A stretch of 64,000 nucleotides of DNA, from NCBI GenBank assembly GCA_017562135.1, contig QEYB01001046.1, forward strand, positions 4,774,001 to 4,838,000. Reading direction: 5' to 3'. The notes under the pieces were generated by a model. The model was not told the origin of the DNA, made no database searches, and worked only from the letters and a program-made list of their open reading frames with translations. Both the position numbers and the translations under genes were made by a program. Origin of the DNA: Dipylidium caninum (Eukaryota > Platyhelminthes > Cestoda > Cyclophyllidea > Dipylidiidae). Positions 11,899-24,685 of this stretch are shown piece after piece. The stretch's first letter is position 1. Each line of letters starts with the position of its first letter.

Positions 11899-14800
11899 AT
11901 GGTGCGTGCAACGACTTGTCGGCCATGTGCCTCATTTACATGCCTGTTTCAGTTATCCTTTAATCGTGTCTCTATCAGCTAGAAGTCACTCCCATAACGC
12001 CTACCTTAAATTACTTCCTTCTCCCATTACTTGACACCGAAAGGTGACTTTTTTGGATGACTTTAGTTTTATGGTAGCCTCTATAGCCTCCCTCATGCTC
12101 ATTTTGCTATTAGTATAAGTAAAGCAAATTATTTGCCCAATTTGTTTTAAGTATACCGCTTTAGACACTCGTGCAAGACAATTTGTACAGAGGATCACAA
12201 GGGGAAGCTGAGTTGGTCACCGGTTCTGACATTGGACTCACTGCTTCTGATGAAAAAAACACTTATTTTATGAAACAGTGAGTGTCACCGGTCACGGATG
12301 TCGCGGACTTCCCCGCATTCTCAGCTATTGCTCAATTTCACTCCCTGTTGGTGCCACATTGGCTCATGATAGCACAAAATATTTGGACATTAACGCTCAC
12401 CATTACGCCGACGGGGGAATGTCCCAGTGTGGGAGTGAGGGAGCGTCAAGAGGGCAATTTGTCGCGGACAGCCTGTGCTACACCAAGTAGACTGGCTGAT
12501 GGCTGGAGGTTGTTCGCACGAGCCAGCCTCGTTGCAGGTGCCCTGCCGTCGTGGAATCGACGACCCGAAACACAACCGCTTTTTCATCAGTGTAAATATG
12601 CTTTCCGCAAAGTACATAATGTGAGACCTGTCATTAGTCATGTTCTGCGCTGAGCTTCTCCCAAACAGAGCTTGTTTTAGCCAGTTTGTCGCATAAACGC
12701 TGCTACTTTAACTCCGGTCTCCACATTACCAAAAGGTGTAGCTAGCTTCACTAGGAGACTCTCATCACTACGAGCGATTTGCTGATTTTTTGGGAGATAA
12801 TCTGTCCTCCAATCGGGTGTTTGCCTCTTCAGAAAGGTGTATCAAGGCCTTTAGTCCTCTCCATCTTTACCACCTGCTTCGGCTCGTCATTCCTCCTGGG
12901 CTACAATCTCGGCGTCGCCAATTTGCCCGGAGATGTGAGTCTCTGCCCACTTTGCCTGACGATCTCCGCCTCGCGCCTGAGGCAAATTTACATACGATGC
13001 TTATCTTTGCATGAACTTCCCCATACACGTCAGATAGGGATACATTTTGCTGCTTTTAAAAACAACTACTTTCACCGAGCCTCACCATTACGTTAAGTGC
13101 TGAGGTGGACAGTGAAAAAACTCGACTCCCCAGTTAATTGCCGCCTTCCTCTTGTTTGCCGAGCAGACCCAAGCTGCGACTTATCTGTCGTCCCACTCGT
13201 CTTGTTGGATTTCTAGTTCCAAATGAATGAGTGCGTTGAATTGTTTGTACTGGGCACCCTTAGGGCCAGATAGAACAAGTCTTTGTCATCTCCAACTTCA
13301 TACTTACTTCCCTTTTGTATTTCTCCTTAATAGAACATCAAGAAGTTTCTGATTGCCTATTACAAACCGAATGAGACGTCTTTCATTGACGCTAACTTCC
13401 TGTACGGACAGACCACCTCGGTGCTGGTCGCCTGTGCCGCCATCGCGGCCTTCACCTGCGGCTGGGTTGCTGACGGTCTCGGCAGGTTCGTGGACGTTGA
13501 CTTTTGCTGACTTCGTTGAAATCTCACGGCATTTCTTCGAATGTTTTTGCTTTAGTTGCACAAATCCGAATAATGGGGCCTCCTTACACGGTGAGGTGGA
13601 AATAAAACGCCTGTGTTGTATATACTGCGTAGAATTTAATGGCTCATGACCTACACGGATGAAATTCCATAACTCCCGTGTGGTTCGAGTTGCGCCAAGT
13701 CTTAGCCCCGCTGCTCTTCACTGTCTGTTGCCGTCATTTCCTGCAGAAAGCGCAGTCTGATGGTGAACAATGTGATTGGCATTGTGGGCTCCGTCGTCTC
13801 CGCCGTGTGCCTGGTGGCCAACCAGCCCGCCCTCTTGTACCTGGGTCGTGCGATCAGCGGCCTGAACAGTGGCCTGAGTATCGGCATAGCAGCGATGTTT
13901 CTCACGGAAATCGCGCCCCGCCACTTGCGAGGCATGATCGGCGCTTGCAATCAACTGGCCATCACCATCGGCATCGTCGTCTCCTACGTACTCACCCTCA
14001 CACATCTGCTCAACAGACCCACCCTCTGGCCGGTCGCCATGGGCGCCGGCGTCATTCCGGCCGCGGTCGCCCTCCTCATCTCCCCCCTCAGCGTCGAGTC
14101 CCCGCGCTGGCTGTACGTCAAAAAGAAAGATGAGCAGGCTGCGCGTGACTCCTTTGCCCGCATCAATGGGTCCGAGAATGTGGACATGTTCATCGCTGAG
14201 ATGCGCGAGGAACTGGAGGTGGCTAGGAACCAACCGGAGTTCCGATTCATTGAACTCTTTCGCCGCAGGGACCTCCGTATGCCCGTTGTGATTGCAGTTC
14301 TCATTCAAGTTATTCAACAACTCTCGGGCATCAATGCCGTAAGTCGGCGTCGCTCTTCTACTGCCTCCCTCGACTTCGGATTCACCTTGCTTTAAAAATA
14401 GGATGGAGGGGTTGAGAAAGGACTCTAGGTCCTGTTTTACTCGCACTCGGTTCAAATATCCCACAGGCGAAGGTGTTGGCTTTCGCCGGCAATGACACTT
14501 TAGTGAGGAGAACCGTCCTCGCCGTATTCTACACGAACATTTGTTTGTGTTCTCGAGCATGTCGTGACGCGCCGCACGGCCCACGGCCGAGGTGTGAGCG
14601 ACAACTCCGACCACCCCAAAGCCTTAAGGTGTTGATGCGATTGGGACGTGTGCTTGTGCTCCTGTTGTTTTACTTCCACGGCCTCGCTGCGAAAAAACGA
14701 CTGGGTTCTTAACTGCGCACTTCTCCCCCCGATTCCGGGCCGCAGAATGTTACATTTGGGATAATCACTTGTACCAACTGCCTTCACCGGGATATGGGAA

Positions 14801-16713
14801 ATGTGAATATGTAGCAGATCGCCTGCTTAAACTGCAGGAGGTGGCGGGCTGATTGCAAGCAGCCTCGCTCTTGGAGCCGAGGATCCTCCTTCGCCAGCAC
14901 GCACACTTGGCGAAAGACATCATTTCAAGGTGACTTTGCCGGAAGCGCCTAGTGGTGCGAGGATCGTTCCCCGCAGACTCTACATGCGTGGAGACCGCAA
15001 AACACGCTCCAGTCTGTCAGGATGATGGCAGGAGGAGATACGTACGACTCTTCTGCTCCATCTACTGTGCCCGCGGAATACGCCGGCCCTCAGCCTTCCC
15101 CCTTCCTTCACTACCTCGGGCGATTCAGTTGAGAACGCCTTATTTTGTCACCGCGTACTGACACGTCTTATAGCAATTGGCCTCGCCCACCGACGCTGCC
15201 CACTTCACGTGGGTGGAAATGGGCGAGAAGCAATCTTGGGGCGGTCGAGTCAAACTGACGACGCAGCTAAAAATAGCGGAGTGGACGTGATTACACTTTC
15301 CCGCGAAATAACTTGCCGCCGAAATTTCATTCGGCGTGCGCGCGGCCAGGCTCGCCTTGGTCGAGATGCGGAGAAAGCACTGGGCGGGAAGAACGAGGAT
15401 GCCACATTGCACTGTACCTCGCGATTTAGGTGGTCGCCAATTCGTCGGAGATGTTGAAGAGCGCCCAAGTGTCGCCGGATATGCTGGAGTACTTCGTGGT
15501 GGGCGTGGGCTTACTCAACGTCCTCTCCACGATCGTGGCTTTGCCATTGTTGGAGAAGGCCGGACGACGCACCCTTCTCCTGTGGCCCACCCTCGTGTTG
15601 GCGGTGACGTTGTTACTGCTTGTCATTTTCGTCAACATTGCCAACAGTGAGGGTGTCGTTACCAAGACGCCCTTCGTCCTTGTCTCCGCGGTGCTCGTCT
15701 ACGTGTACGTCGCCGCCTTCGCCATGGGTCTTGGCCCCATGCCTGCGCTCATCGTCGCCGAAATCTTCCGTCAGGGTCCGCGCGCCGCCGCCTACTCTCT
15801 CAGCCAGAGCATCCAATGGGCCTGCAACCTTATCGTCGTCGCCTCCTTCCCATCCCTTAACGTACGTCCCTTTTCCTCGCCCACCTCCCACAACCAACGC
15901 TCTTTCCTCCATTCAAACAACGAGTTGGCGTCGCTTAATAATCGCTTCTCCATGCCACAACCATTTTATCATATTATGGAAGTAATAGTGGTCTTATAAA
16001 GGAACAAATCTTTTAGCTGCCAGACGGAACTGCGTAGCTTAGGATTTGAATGAGTTGAGTGGTTTCGTCACTCCTCTCCGGGAAGTCCCTCAAATCTCCC
16101 TACAACTTTTGGTAGCAAGGAATTTCACCCGTATTCGCGGCAGCGGAATGGCACACAAACGGGCATAGCTCGAGTTTGCTAACAGATTCAAAGGTCGCTT
16201 TTGCTTTCTTCTGTACAACGAGTTAACCCCGCAGTTTCTGGGTGACAGTCGCGGTGCCCCTCTCCGTCGTTTCATAGTGCTCGTTCTCCCGCCCTTCGCT
16301 TTGGACGAAAGGGCCGATCCTGCGTGGCATAAGCAAGGCTGGTGCGAGTTGCACCCACGGCCCCCCCGCCGCCCATGCTCCTGCCTGTGCCCGTCGGGTC
16401 GGGGAAGGCGGCAGGGCGGTTCTTGCGAGAGGAGCTGAGTGCTGTGTTTGTATTCCGTTTAAAGGAGTTGCTGAAGGGCTACGTGTACCTGCCCTACCTG
16501 ACGGTCGTGGTTGTCTGCTGGGTGGTCTTCTTCCTCTTCATGCCCGAGACGAAGAACCGCACTTTTGACGAGGTGGCGCGTGATCTGGCCTTTGGCACTA
16601 TCGTGGTGGGCAAACGCACCGCGGCACTACAGGCGCCCGTCTTTACTAAGGAGGACGAGGAGGCGGCCATCGCCCTCCGTCGCACCGATGACGACTCCAA
16701 GGTCGGCGCCTAA
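11899..16713 (+). CDS. SLC2A/GLUT facilitated sugar transporter, copy 1
   Basis: Twelve-helix major facilitator that moves glucose or a related hexose down its gradient; in flatworms such carriers feed the tegument and muscle. Exons: 11899-11901 (only the ATG), 12833-12934, 13334-13485, 13747-14338, a 21-base microexon 14429-14449, 15430-15861 and 16465-16713. All phases fit and give 516 residues, close to human GLUT1 (492). Family marks in order: FGSSFLLGYNLGVANLPG in helix 1, GLGRKR after helix 2, VESPRW after helix 6, QQLSGINA then LFYSHS in helix 7, AGRRTLL between helices 8 and 9, GLGPMPALIVAEIF in helix 10, SIQWACN in helix 11 and PETKNRTFDEVA after helix 12. The tryptophan of the helix 10 GPGPIPW motif is an alanine. 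Codons strongly prefer C or G at the third base, unlike the genes at 24-40 kb. The first exon is inferred; the AUG could instead come from a trans-spliced leader. AATAAA occurs at 17540 and 17559. Confidence -1.
14429..14449 (+). other. 21-base microexon of GLUT copy 1
   Basis: Encodes VLFYSHS, the conserved FYYSTS segment of helix 7 in other GLUTs. An AG precedes it, GT follows, and both flanking exons meet it in phase 0. Without it the protein would lack this segment. Confidence -1.
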
Positions 16714-19119
16714 ATTCCTTCTGTTTCCTCTCCCATCCCTCCATCGTGCACCACCCCCACCCCCTACCGTTGCACTCGACTGCCCATCTCCTCGTCCTCT
16801 GTCCCCCCCTCCCTCTCCCCCGTTCTCCTCCCTCCTTTTCCGAGACGAACTTGGTTTTACCGCCCTCTCCGTGTCACTCTTTCTGTAGATGACGAAACGC
16901 ATCCGAGATATCATCGTAGTTTTTAATGGCGACGCTGACTTTGTTTTCAGTGTTTCAGGAGTGATGGAGTGGCGTTGAAACAAGATCAGACAATTGCTGG
17001 GTGTTTGAACAGAATTCTCTACATATTTGAGGGTCTCGAAAGGAAACCACAGACCAGTGTGTGCTGGTATTTCGTTTTATTTGGGCCGAGACCGCAATCT
17101 AGAACACGCTGACTTTGTTCACTGTCGATTATAAAAAAGAAACACCGGATTTCACTGTTCCGGCGCAGATGTGCACGCGACTTTTGGACGCCCTATCCAC
17201 TGCCGCTTTTTCCGAGTTCCCCTTGTCACAGACGTTCAAATTTCGGCTCGTCTGAGGTTGACTGCAGGGGCAACGTGGAGGTGGGGAGGAGTAGTGCGGG
17301 CTCCTTTCTCTAGTCCTGCGGAGCCTGTGGCCACTGGCAGGTTCGCGTTGAAGGTTAGGAGTTTTGCGCGGCCTACGGGCAGTTTGAGTGGTCCACTCGC
17401 CAGAGATCGTCATGGGTCGTTCTTTCATGTCATTATTAATCTGAATGGTCCGAGAGTGAAAGAACAGGCCTTTGAGGGTTAACAGCCCTTTTAAGTGTTT
17501 AAATGGATGCTCCACGTCCGCACCTACGCCCACGCTGAAAATAAAAACTTATCCACTCAATAAAACATGCATGGCTTTGCATTCTCGCTCTCTGCTCTGT
17601 GAGAAGTGGCTGTTTGAGTCATTGCGCCGCGGACAATTTCAACTATGCTCTGAGTCCCCCGAGCCGCCTTGCGGCCGTGATACTCGGCGCTTACCGCGAG
17701 CACACTCGGTTGATGCTGCACAACGGGAAACGGCCGAGGGCGGTGAATGCACGCAACCGCCAGCGTGACAGGCCATGCTGGAGCGCAACTTTTCTCTCCC
17801 TTTCCCTGAGGTGGCATTGCCTCCCCCGCATTCTCTGCTGCCAGCCTCTTTCGCCGTTACAGAAAACTCTCGTGTCCGCCTCGGATTTCCGGGTTCTCAG
17901 AGTTAGAACCAACTTTTTGGCAAACTTCTGCTATGTCTACTCCAGAAGCATTCACTTCAACCGCTGCCCTCTGAGCCTCCTTCGCTTGAGTAACGCACTC
18001 GGGCACTTCCAAGTCCACTTCGACGTGCTCTTAGTTGAGGGGCTCTTCTGTCCTCGTCACTTAGTGATTAAGCCCGCCATCGCAGGTTGAAGTCCAACCC
18101 CTTACATGCTGGTAAAGTGCTTCTTTACAAGGCGCCGTGGCTCCCGCCCCGCACCCACTGCATATGTTCTCTTAGGCATAACATATTCTTCTTGTTCATG
18201 GGCTCTTCTCTTTACCTACCTGCAACCCCAACGCCTCCGTCTGTTGGGCTTCGGGTAGGCCACGGCGAACCCGAGCCCTCGTTGCCCGTCCTCCGCCCAG
18301 AATGTTAGGAGTTCTCACTTTGACCACTACTCCCCTCCTTGCTGGTTCTTCTTCTTCCTGCATGCTTGTCGCCCAACGCCTTTTGGTTGTTGTGCCCCCC
18401 TTGTCGTGTAGTTGATCCCATTCTCCCTCACGAGCAGTGACTACTTCGTCTACGAACAGTGTCACGGGGCAACGCTTGATTCAGGAAGACTTGACCTGTC
18501 CTCGCTGAATCTGTGGAGAGCCTCTTGCATCCGCGCTCTAGACTCCTAAACGCCAGTCGACTATCTCCGCCCCCGCAAGGGGATCTAATCCACTTTTCGC
18601 GCACCGACCCCGATTCCTCGCACGTTTGTCCAAAACTCCGAGGCCCAGCCAAGTGGTGGCATTCCGACTTACTCCCCTTATGGGGCCGTGGAAGCACCCG
18701 CGTTATAACTGCATAAACTTGGCACCACTCAGTTCGTTTAGGCGGATATTCCCAACACCCGATGTTGGTTGGCCTTCCCTCGCTCACTTCTCGGTAGTGA
18801 GACTCCTCGTGGCAATCAGTGGGAGCGCATAAAGTGTGACGACGGTCTGAGAGGGTCCGCAGCTTCGGTTGACCCAACTCCCTCGGTGATACTCGTTGGA
18901 ACTCTAAAATCACGCACAAATTCACCTCTAGTGACGTCAGATACCGCCTAATTAAAGTCCAGTTAACTTTTTACTGGAATCAAAATACACCCACTTTAGG
19001 AGCCTCTCCTGAACACTTTTGACTGTGGTTTTTCGGTGGGTTCGAAACGCGGCCAAAAGTGTGCACTTTAAGGGGAATAAAATGAGGATGTATTTGCAAA
19101 TAATTGGCGGGCATATGGA
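16714..19119. other. Spacer between the convergent GLUT genes
   Basis: About 2.4 kb between the stop codons of the two transporters. It should contain both 3' UTRs: plus-strand AATAAA at 17540-17545 and 17559-17564. It includes a pyrimidine-rich tract at about 16740-16840. Open frames here show no domain. Confidence -1.
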
Positions 19120-22035
19120 CTACAGAGCACGGCCTGCCTCTGTCAGCTCCATGCCCTTCGGGGCTGCGCGCGAGGCGACCCTCGCACCTGCGTTGCTGGC
19201 GTTCGCGTTGTCGCGGCCTTCGCCCGAGAGGAGTTTGGCGATTTCGTCGAAAGACTTGTTCTTCGTCTCCGGCATCACGACGAAAAAGAAGCACCAACAA
19301 ACCACCACGACCACAAGGAAGGGGAGGTAGACGAACCCGGCCATTGCTTTCTGAAAGCAACAAATCAGACCTCCTCATTTGCTGTCCCTCTCAAATCTCG
19401 CACCGCCGATGCGACACAATCCCCTCTAGTCCACTCTACCTGCCCTACCCGAGGAGAAGCGGTGCCGGGGGGAGGGGGTAGGCACGACCTCTGACGAGGG
19501 CCAAACAACTTATTGTCAGTGCAAAAGTCCCCCCCCCCCAGGCATCGCAAGAAGGAGGAGAATAATGAGAAAGTTTTGTGCCGTGTAGACTAATGAGTTA
19601 ACTTTGACCTGAGTCTGTTTGCTGACATGACTGGAAGCCGTAACACCAAGTGAGATTTGCACCATTGGCGGAACCGACATGGTCTACTGAGGTGACACTG
19701 AAAAACTCACGTTGAGCGGTGGGAAGGTGGCAAGCACCATGAGGTTGCAGAGCCACTGGACACTTTGGCTGACCGAATAGGCGGCAGTTCGCGGTCCCTG
19801 GCGGAAAATTTCGGCGACAATCATGGCGGGGATGGGACCCAGGCCGACAGCGAAGCACGCCAGATAGATGTAGACCATGCTGACGGCCACGATGGCGAAG
19901 GGGGCCTGCTCCGCCTCGGGCTTGCTGCGTCCGATGGTGACAATGATGGACTGAGTGAGTAGGCAGCAGCCGAGCAGCAGGGTGGGCCACAGGAGAAGGG
20001 TACGGCGACCTGCTCTCTCCAGAAGCGGCAACGCGATGATGGTGAAGACCACGTTGAGAATGCCCAAACCCACAACAAAGTACTGCATCTGGTCCTCCTT
20101 CACTTTGGCTGTCACCAGCATTGTCGATGAATTGGCGATCACCTTGAGGAAGGGAGCATGTGACATAGTCCCATACACACTACTCTCCCCACAACAGCGC
20201 ATCGCCTGCCTGAAATGGCGTGACTTAGTGGGGTTGACGGTTGATACCGGGGGGGGGGGAGGGGCGACAAGTCTGACGCGGACGGCTCCAGTGGCGGTAA
20301 TCACCGAATAAATTGAGCAACCATCCCTTCCTGACTAATGACTTATTTCCACTCGTAAAGCATGGACCAGCGGCCCCGCCAGTGCCTTTTACGATCACGA
20401 GATTCGCCTCCCACGATCCACGCATGTGAAAAGGGGCGACCGTCTTCAGACGGACGCAGCCGGGTTGTGGTGGGTGGCTCGGAATTGAGCGACACGCACA
20501 CGGATGAGGCTGCGATTGGAGCCCCATCGCTCGGGCACCGGTGCCGGCCTCCGGCCGCTGTTTAGAAGCGACTCTTGCCCCGGCCCGATCGCCAGTAATA
20601 GAAATTAATGGTACCTAATAGAACAAAGTAACTTGTGTACAACTTACGGCGTTGATTCCGCAGAGCTGCTGCAGAACCTGTATGAGAATAGCTATGGCAG
20701 TAGCTTTTCTATACTCCTTCTTGGTGAAAAGATACGAAATTTTAAATTCTGGCTGCGACCTCGCCGAGGCTGCCTCCTCATTCATATCCTTCACGAACTC
20801 GTTTGCGTTCTCGTCGCCGGACACTTTTATGTACACCTCTTTAGCGCGCTCCTCCTCTTTCTTGATCAGGAATAGGTAGCGGGCGCTTTCAGGACAAAGA
20901 GGCAAGAGAATGAGCCCGATGACACAGGGAATCGCCCCAATTAAGATGGCGTATCCCCAGCGATCTTCTGTGTTGAGGAGAACGTCGAGAGTGACGACGT
21001 AAGAAAGGCAGATGCCCACCGTAACGGCCAGCTGGTGGCAGGCGCCGATCAGACCGCGCAGGTTGGTGGGAGCGCTTTCCATGAGGTACATGGAGGCCAC
21101 ACCGATGGTCACACCGGCGTTCAGGCCGGAGATGAAGCGCCCGACTAGGAGTACCACGGCATTTTGGATGTTCACGCAGATACCCGAGAGAATTGCTCCC
21201 ACCAGACCCAAGGCGGTGTTCACGTGGAGGCTATTCCTTCTAATAGCAGAAGCAAAAGCAACCTTTACAGGCTTCCAAAGCTAAGACTACAGTGGGGATA
21301 AATAATCTTCGCTTTTAGGATTTTCCTCTTCTGCGGGGTAGAGTTAACATACTTTTTGATTGAAGTAATAATTCTTTAAAGAAAGATGTCAATTCTACTA
21401 AGTTAAAATGGGGGCAGCGTCGTATTTTACCTTCCAAGTTTGTCAGCGAGAAAACCACAACTGAAGGCTCCTATGGCGGCTCCTATGATGAAAATGACGC
21501 TTATCATGGCATACAACGTTTCTTTATCCACAGCGGGTATCTGTCCTACCATGAATTGTTCGATGTACTATAAATATCAACGGAAAATTTTTTGTTTCGA
21601 TTCTTTTGCAATGTAAAAATTGGCCGCTTGCATTTAAAGGTGAGACCTCCTTTTCCCATCTACTCCTCATTCTAGCCACTTACTTTAAGCGAAGAGTAAG
21701 TTTACACTTGACTTATGATTTCTTAGTGCGCAGAGCAGCAGCAGTAGCAGGAGTGTCACAGTGCGGTAGTTGTGGCGAGGGTGTTTTGCCCCCTAGCCAG
21801 CCGGCCAGCCGGCCAGCCAGCTTCCCGTCAATGCGCAAGGGGAGAGAGGACGAGGTCAACTCACCTTCGCGGGCAAATTGACAATACCCAGATTGTAGCC
21901 CATCATGAAGGAGGAGCTGATGCATGTCACGAAAGTGGCAAAGACCAGGGTGCAAGTAACCGTCTGGCGGGGAAAGAGGAGTCGTTACTACACGGGGAAA
22001 AAGGTCATGGGGCGTCGGCAGCCGCAACCTACCAT
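19120..22035 (-). CDS. SLC2A/GLUT facilitated sugar transporter, copy 2
   Basis: Paralogue of the plus-strand GLUT at 11899-16713, facing it tail to tail. Exons in transcript order: 22035-22033 (only the ATG), 21963-21865, 21567-21431, 21239-20648, 20142-19711 and 19350-19120. The two largest exons are 592 and 432 bases, exactly as in copy 1, with the same phases, so both descend from one gene. Marks: MMGYNLGIVNLPAK in helix 1, DKLGRRRN after helix 2, CPESARYL after helix 6, QQLCGINA in helix 7 (C replaces S of the QLS motif), AGRRTLL, GLGPIPAMIVAEIF (no tryptophan), SVQWLCN and PETKNKSFDEIA. The helix 7 microexon seen in copy 1 was not found with confidence between 20647 and 20143, so about seven residues are unaccounted for. 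Resolved exons sum to 497 residues. Start exon inferred; it could be supplied by a spliced leader. Confidence -1.
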
Positions 22036-24685
22036 CTCCTCCGCCGTCCCTCACACAACCGCGTCAACCCCATCTAACTTCAAATCCGGCGATCGATAAT
22101 TTCGAGGGAAAATCGATGGGCAGCGTGGCGACGGCGGATGGCGCTGCAGATGCTGCGCCGTCTGGGGTGCATCGCGGGGGGACACGCGTCTCCGTTGCAT
22201 CCGCCTTTTCCTCCCCCAGTCCTGTCAACAGTCATTCGCTTCCCCGACAATGCGACACGCACTCGCGCACCACCTCGAACGGGTTGAGCAGGGGCCTCGT
22301 CTCCCGGTCGCCTTCGGCCTCCACCCCCCCCCCCCCGCATTCCGCGGCGCTCCCAGCCGGCCGTAGTCTGAACACCTGCAGTCGACGGACTATCTCCTCA
22401 CCTGGTGCACACTTTACACAATCAATCACATTGAGCTTACCGACCTTGGCTTTAAGATACGTCATAAAATCATACGAGAAATCAGAGCGACTTCAGGTGA
22501 CGCCGCCACTTCTCCCCTTTTCTTCTGGTGGTGATTGTTTGGTGCCACCGACTGCTTCTAAATGGTGTGAATAGGAAGAGGGCTCACTTGTTACTGCAAG
22601 TCACCTAGTCGCTCACTTGGTCTAAATGCGTAGCATCCGTGCGTGGTCACTCGGTTGGCGTCTCACCGGACCCAGCTTAGCCTTCTGAGTCCTGCCGGGT
22701 TCCGTTTGAGCCTAATGGAGTGCGGAGAATATTGACTGACAGCCTTCTACAACAACCAAATAAACATCCGATGCGGCCATCCACATCAGAATTACGGGAT
22801 TCCGCCGTGACCTAATAGCAGGCGAACCAACGCTCCGATCTTCCTCTACTGCTCACGAGGAAGAGATGAGGCTCCCACCAAGTGTTAATGATTTACGAGG
22901 GCGAGCTGTTAGCGGGTGTCACATACCGGTGTGATTGAATCTCCAAGAGGAGAACGGTGCACAGCTGCGCAGAAAGCGTTAGTGTAATATTTCGTAAATG
23001 AATTTTGAATTATAAAAAATCACTATTGGGGCTGCTAGTCTACCACGCAAGTAGCGATCACTCCAGATTTCATGTGCTCCTTCAGGTGAAATCCTATTTG
23101 TGCGCGGAGGGGGTGCACACTGTAAGAGAAGGAGAAGTGGAAAAGGCTGGATGCGCAGCCCCAAACAGAAAGCGAGCCCCAAACTGCAGCGGGGTGTGTG
23201 CTCCGCGGAAGTGTGAAGTGCCCAATGCATGGCAGTGGTGATTATACCTTCTCTTCATTTCAGACACTTGAATAACTCGCAGACAGTGGACTCATTTTGG
23301 AAAAAGCGTTTTTCACTAGTTTTTTTCGAAAAATCCTTCTCTAGACGTATGTGTTTTGTGTTACTTAGTCGTCAAGATTGCAAAGCCTAGTTGATTTGTT
23401 GCCACTGACATTCGAAAATCTGACTTTGTACAAAGGAGGTGGACCCACTGTCAGCGATCACAAGAGCTGCGTAGGCAACGAAAGCATTCGCCAGGTGTAT
23501 TAACTTCAGCAGAGCTATCAAATTATGCACACTAGAAATCACATACTAACTGAAAGGCATCTGTGCAAAAATGAGTCCCCAGACCAGAGGTAAGAAGCTT
23601 TCAAATAAGCGGTCGCACACGGCATCCGCATTATAGCAGTAGGACTTACAGCCAACGCACCCACCACCTTAGGAGGCTTTGGAATGCGCTCGGGCGATGA
23701 TTTTTCAGATAATAAACTAACACTGCCTTTTCAAGCTATCATTGTTTGTCTTAATCGGATCGACTTGATTTTTGGTGGTTAGTTAATGCAAGGGAGGGGA
23801 TCCTAGCTATACCCGAATGCAGGTGACTAAATCTAAGTGCGTCGATTATGCGAAAGCAGGAACTGGCACCGTCAACAGTATCAGCCAAATGGGGGGAATA
23901 AAAGCACCGGCATTCACCACAATTTTGATTAACAAATAGCAAAACAAATGTCACAAGCTTGCCGTAGACTGTGGATAAAGTGGCCCTCAGATATTCCAGA
24001 CGCAACCATCGCACGAAGCCGAGAATTCAAGACATTTTTGACTCCCGTCAATATGCTCGACAATTATGCACGACCCAAACTACCGACTCGTTGTGAATCT
24101 CTCACGTAAGCAGAAATGATAGCCGGCAGACTCACGAAAACATGCTGATTCGGCTCGGCAAAATCCCCCGAAGACTACTACAAGGCAATGACCATGCGAG
24201 ATTTCATTAGTGTGATAAGCAGATGTAACTCATCATGCAGCAAATCATCCAATAAAATGACCCTACCCTCTCCGGGTAAAAGGATATTGTCGTAAACAGT
24301 AAACGCCTCTCCATAAGAGCGCAAATTGGATGTTAAATCACGAAACGAGAAAAGTCATTTAACCAACCATCACAATTAAATATATACGTAATGGCAGAAT
24401 AAGTATGCAAGTCAAGGCCATGCACCAACCGGCAAGTCTCAATGTTTATAAATGCGACTTATTCTAGCTCACACGCTCTTATCAAAAGGAATGCGTGTGA
24501 GAAAAAGAGGAAGAACACAACCATCAGAGGTGATAGGTACATGCTAAACAGAATTCCATTCAGAGTATTTTCAAACACAGCAAGTTAGAGGTTAGGGATA
24601 GAATGAAGAGCGCAAGAGAAAATGCGTCTCAATGGAAAAGGGAAGGAAACGAAAATGCGGCACCCAGATGTGGTACGACTAATGA
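22036..24685. other. Intergenic, no gene seen
   Basis: Upstream flank of GLUT copy 2 and downstream flank of the FMR1-like gene. It has a C run at 22326-22338 and then becomes AT-richer from about 23.2 kb. Short open frames only, none supported. The 5' UTR and promoter of GLUT copy 2 should lie just above 22035. Confidence -1.

Noticed and set aside
13718..14614. 298-codon minus-strand open frame across the large GLUT exon
   Set aside because: It is the antisense shadow of a GC-rich coding exon whose plus-strand product is unmistakably a GLUT.
20305..20334. 30-base candidate microexon of GLUT copy 2 (minus), encoding a SIYS segment
   Set aside because: It has AG and GT flanks in phase 0 but the length and alignment do not fit the FYYSTS motif, so I did not add it to the gene.
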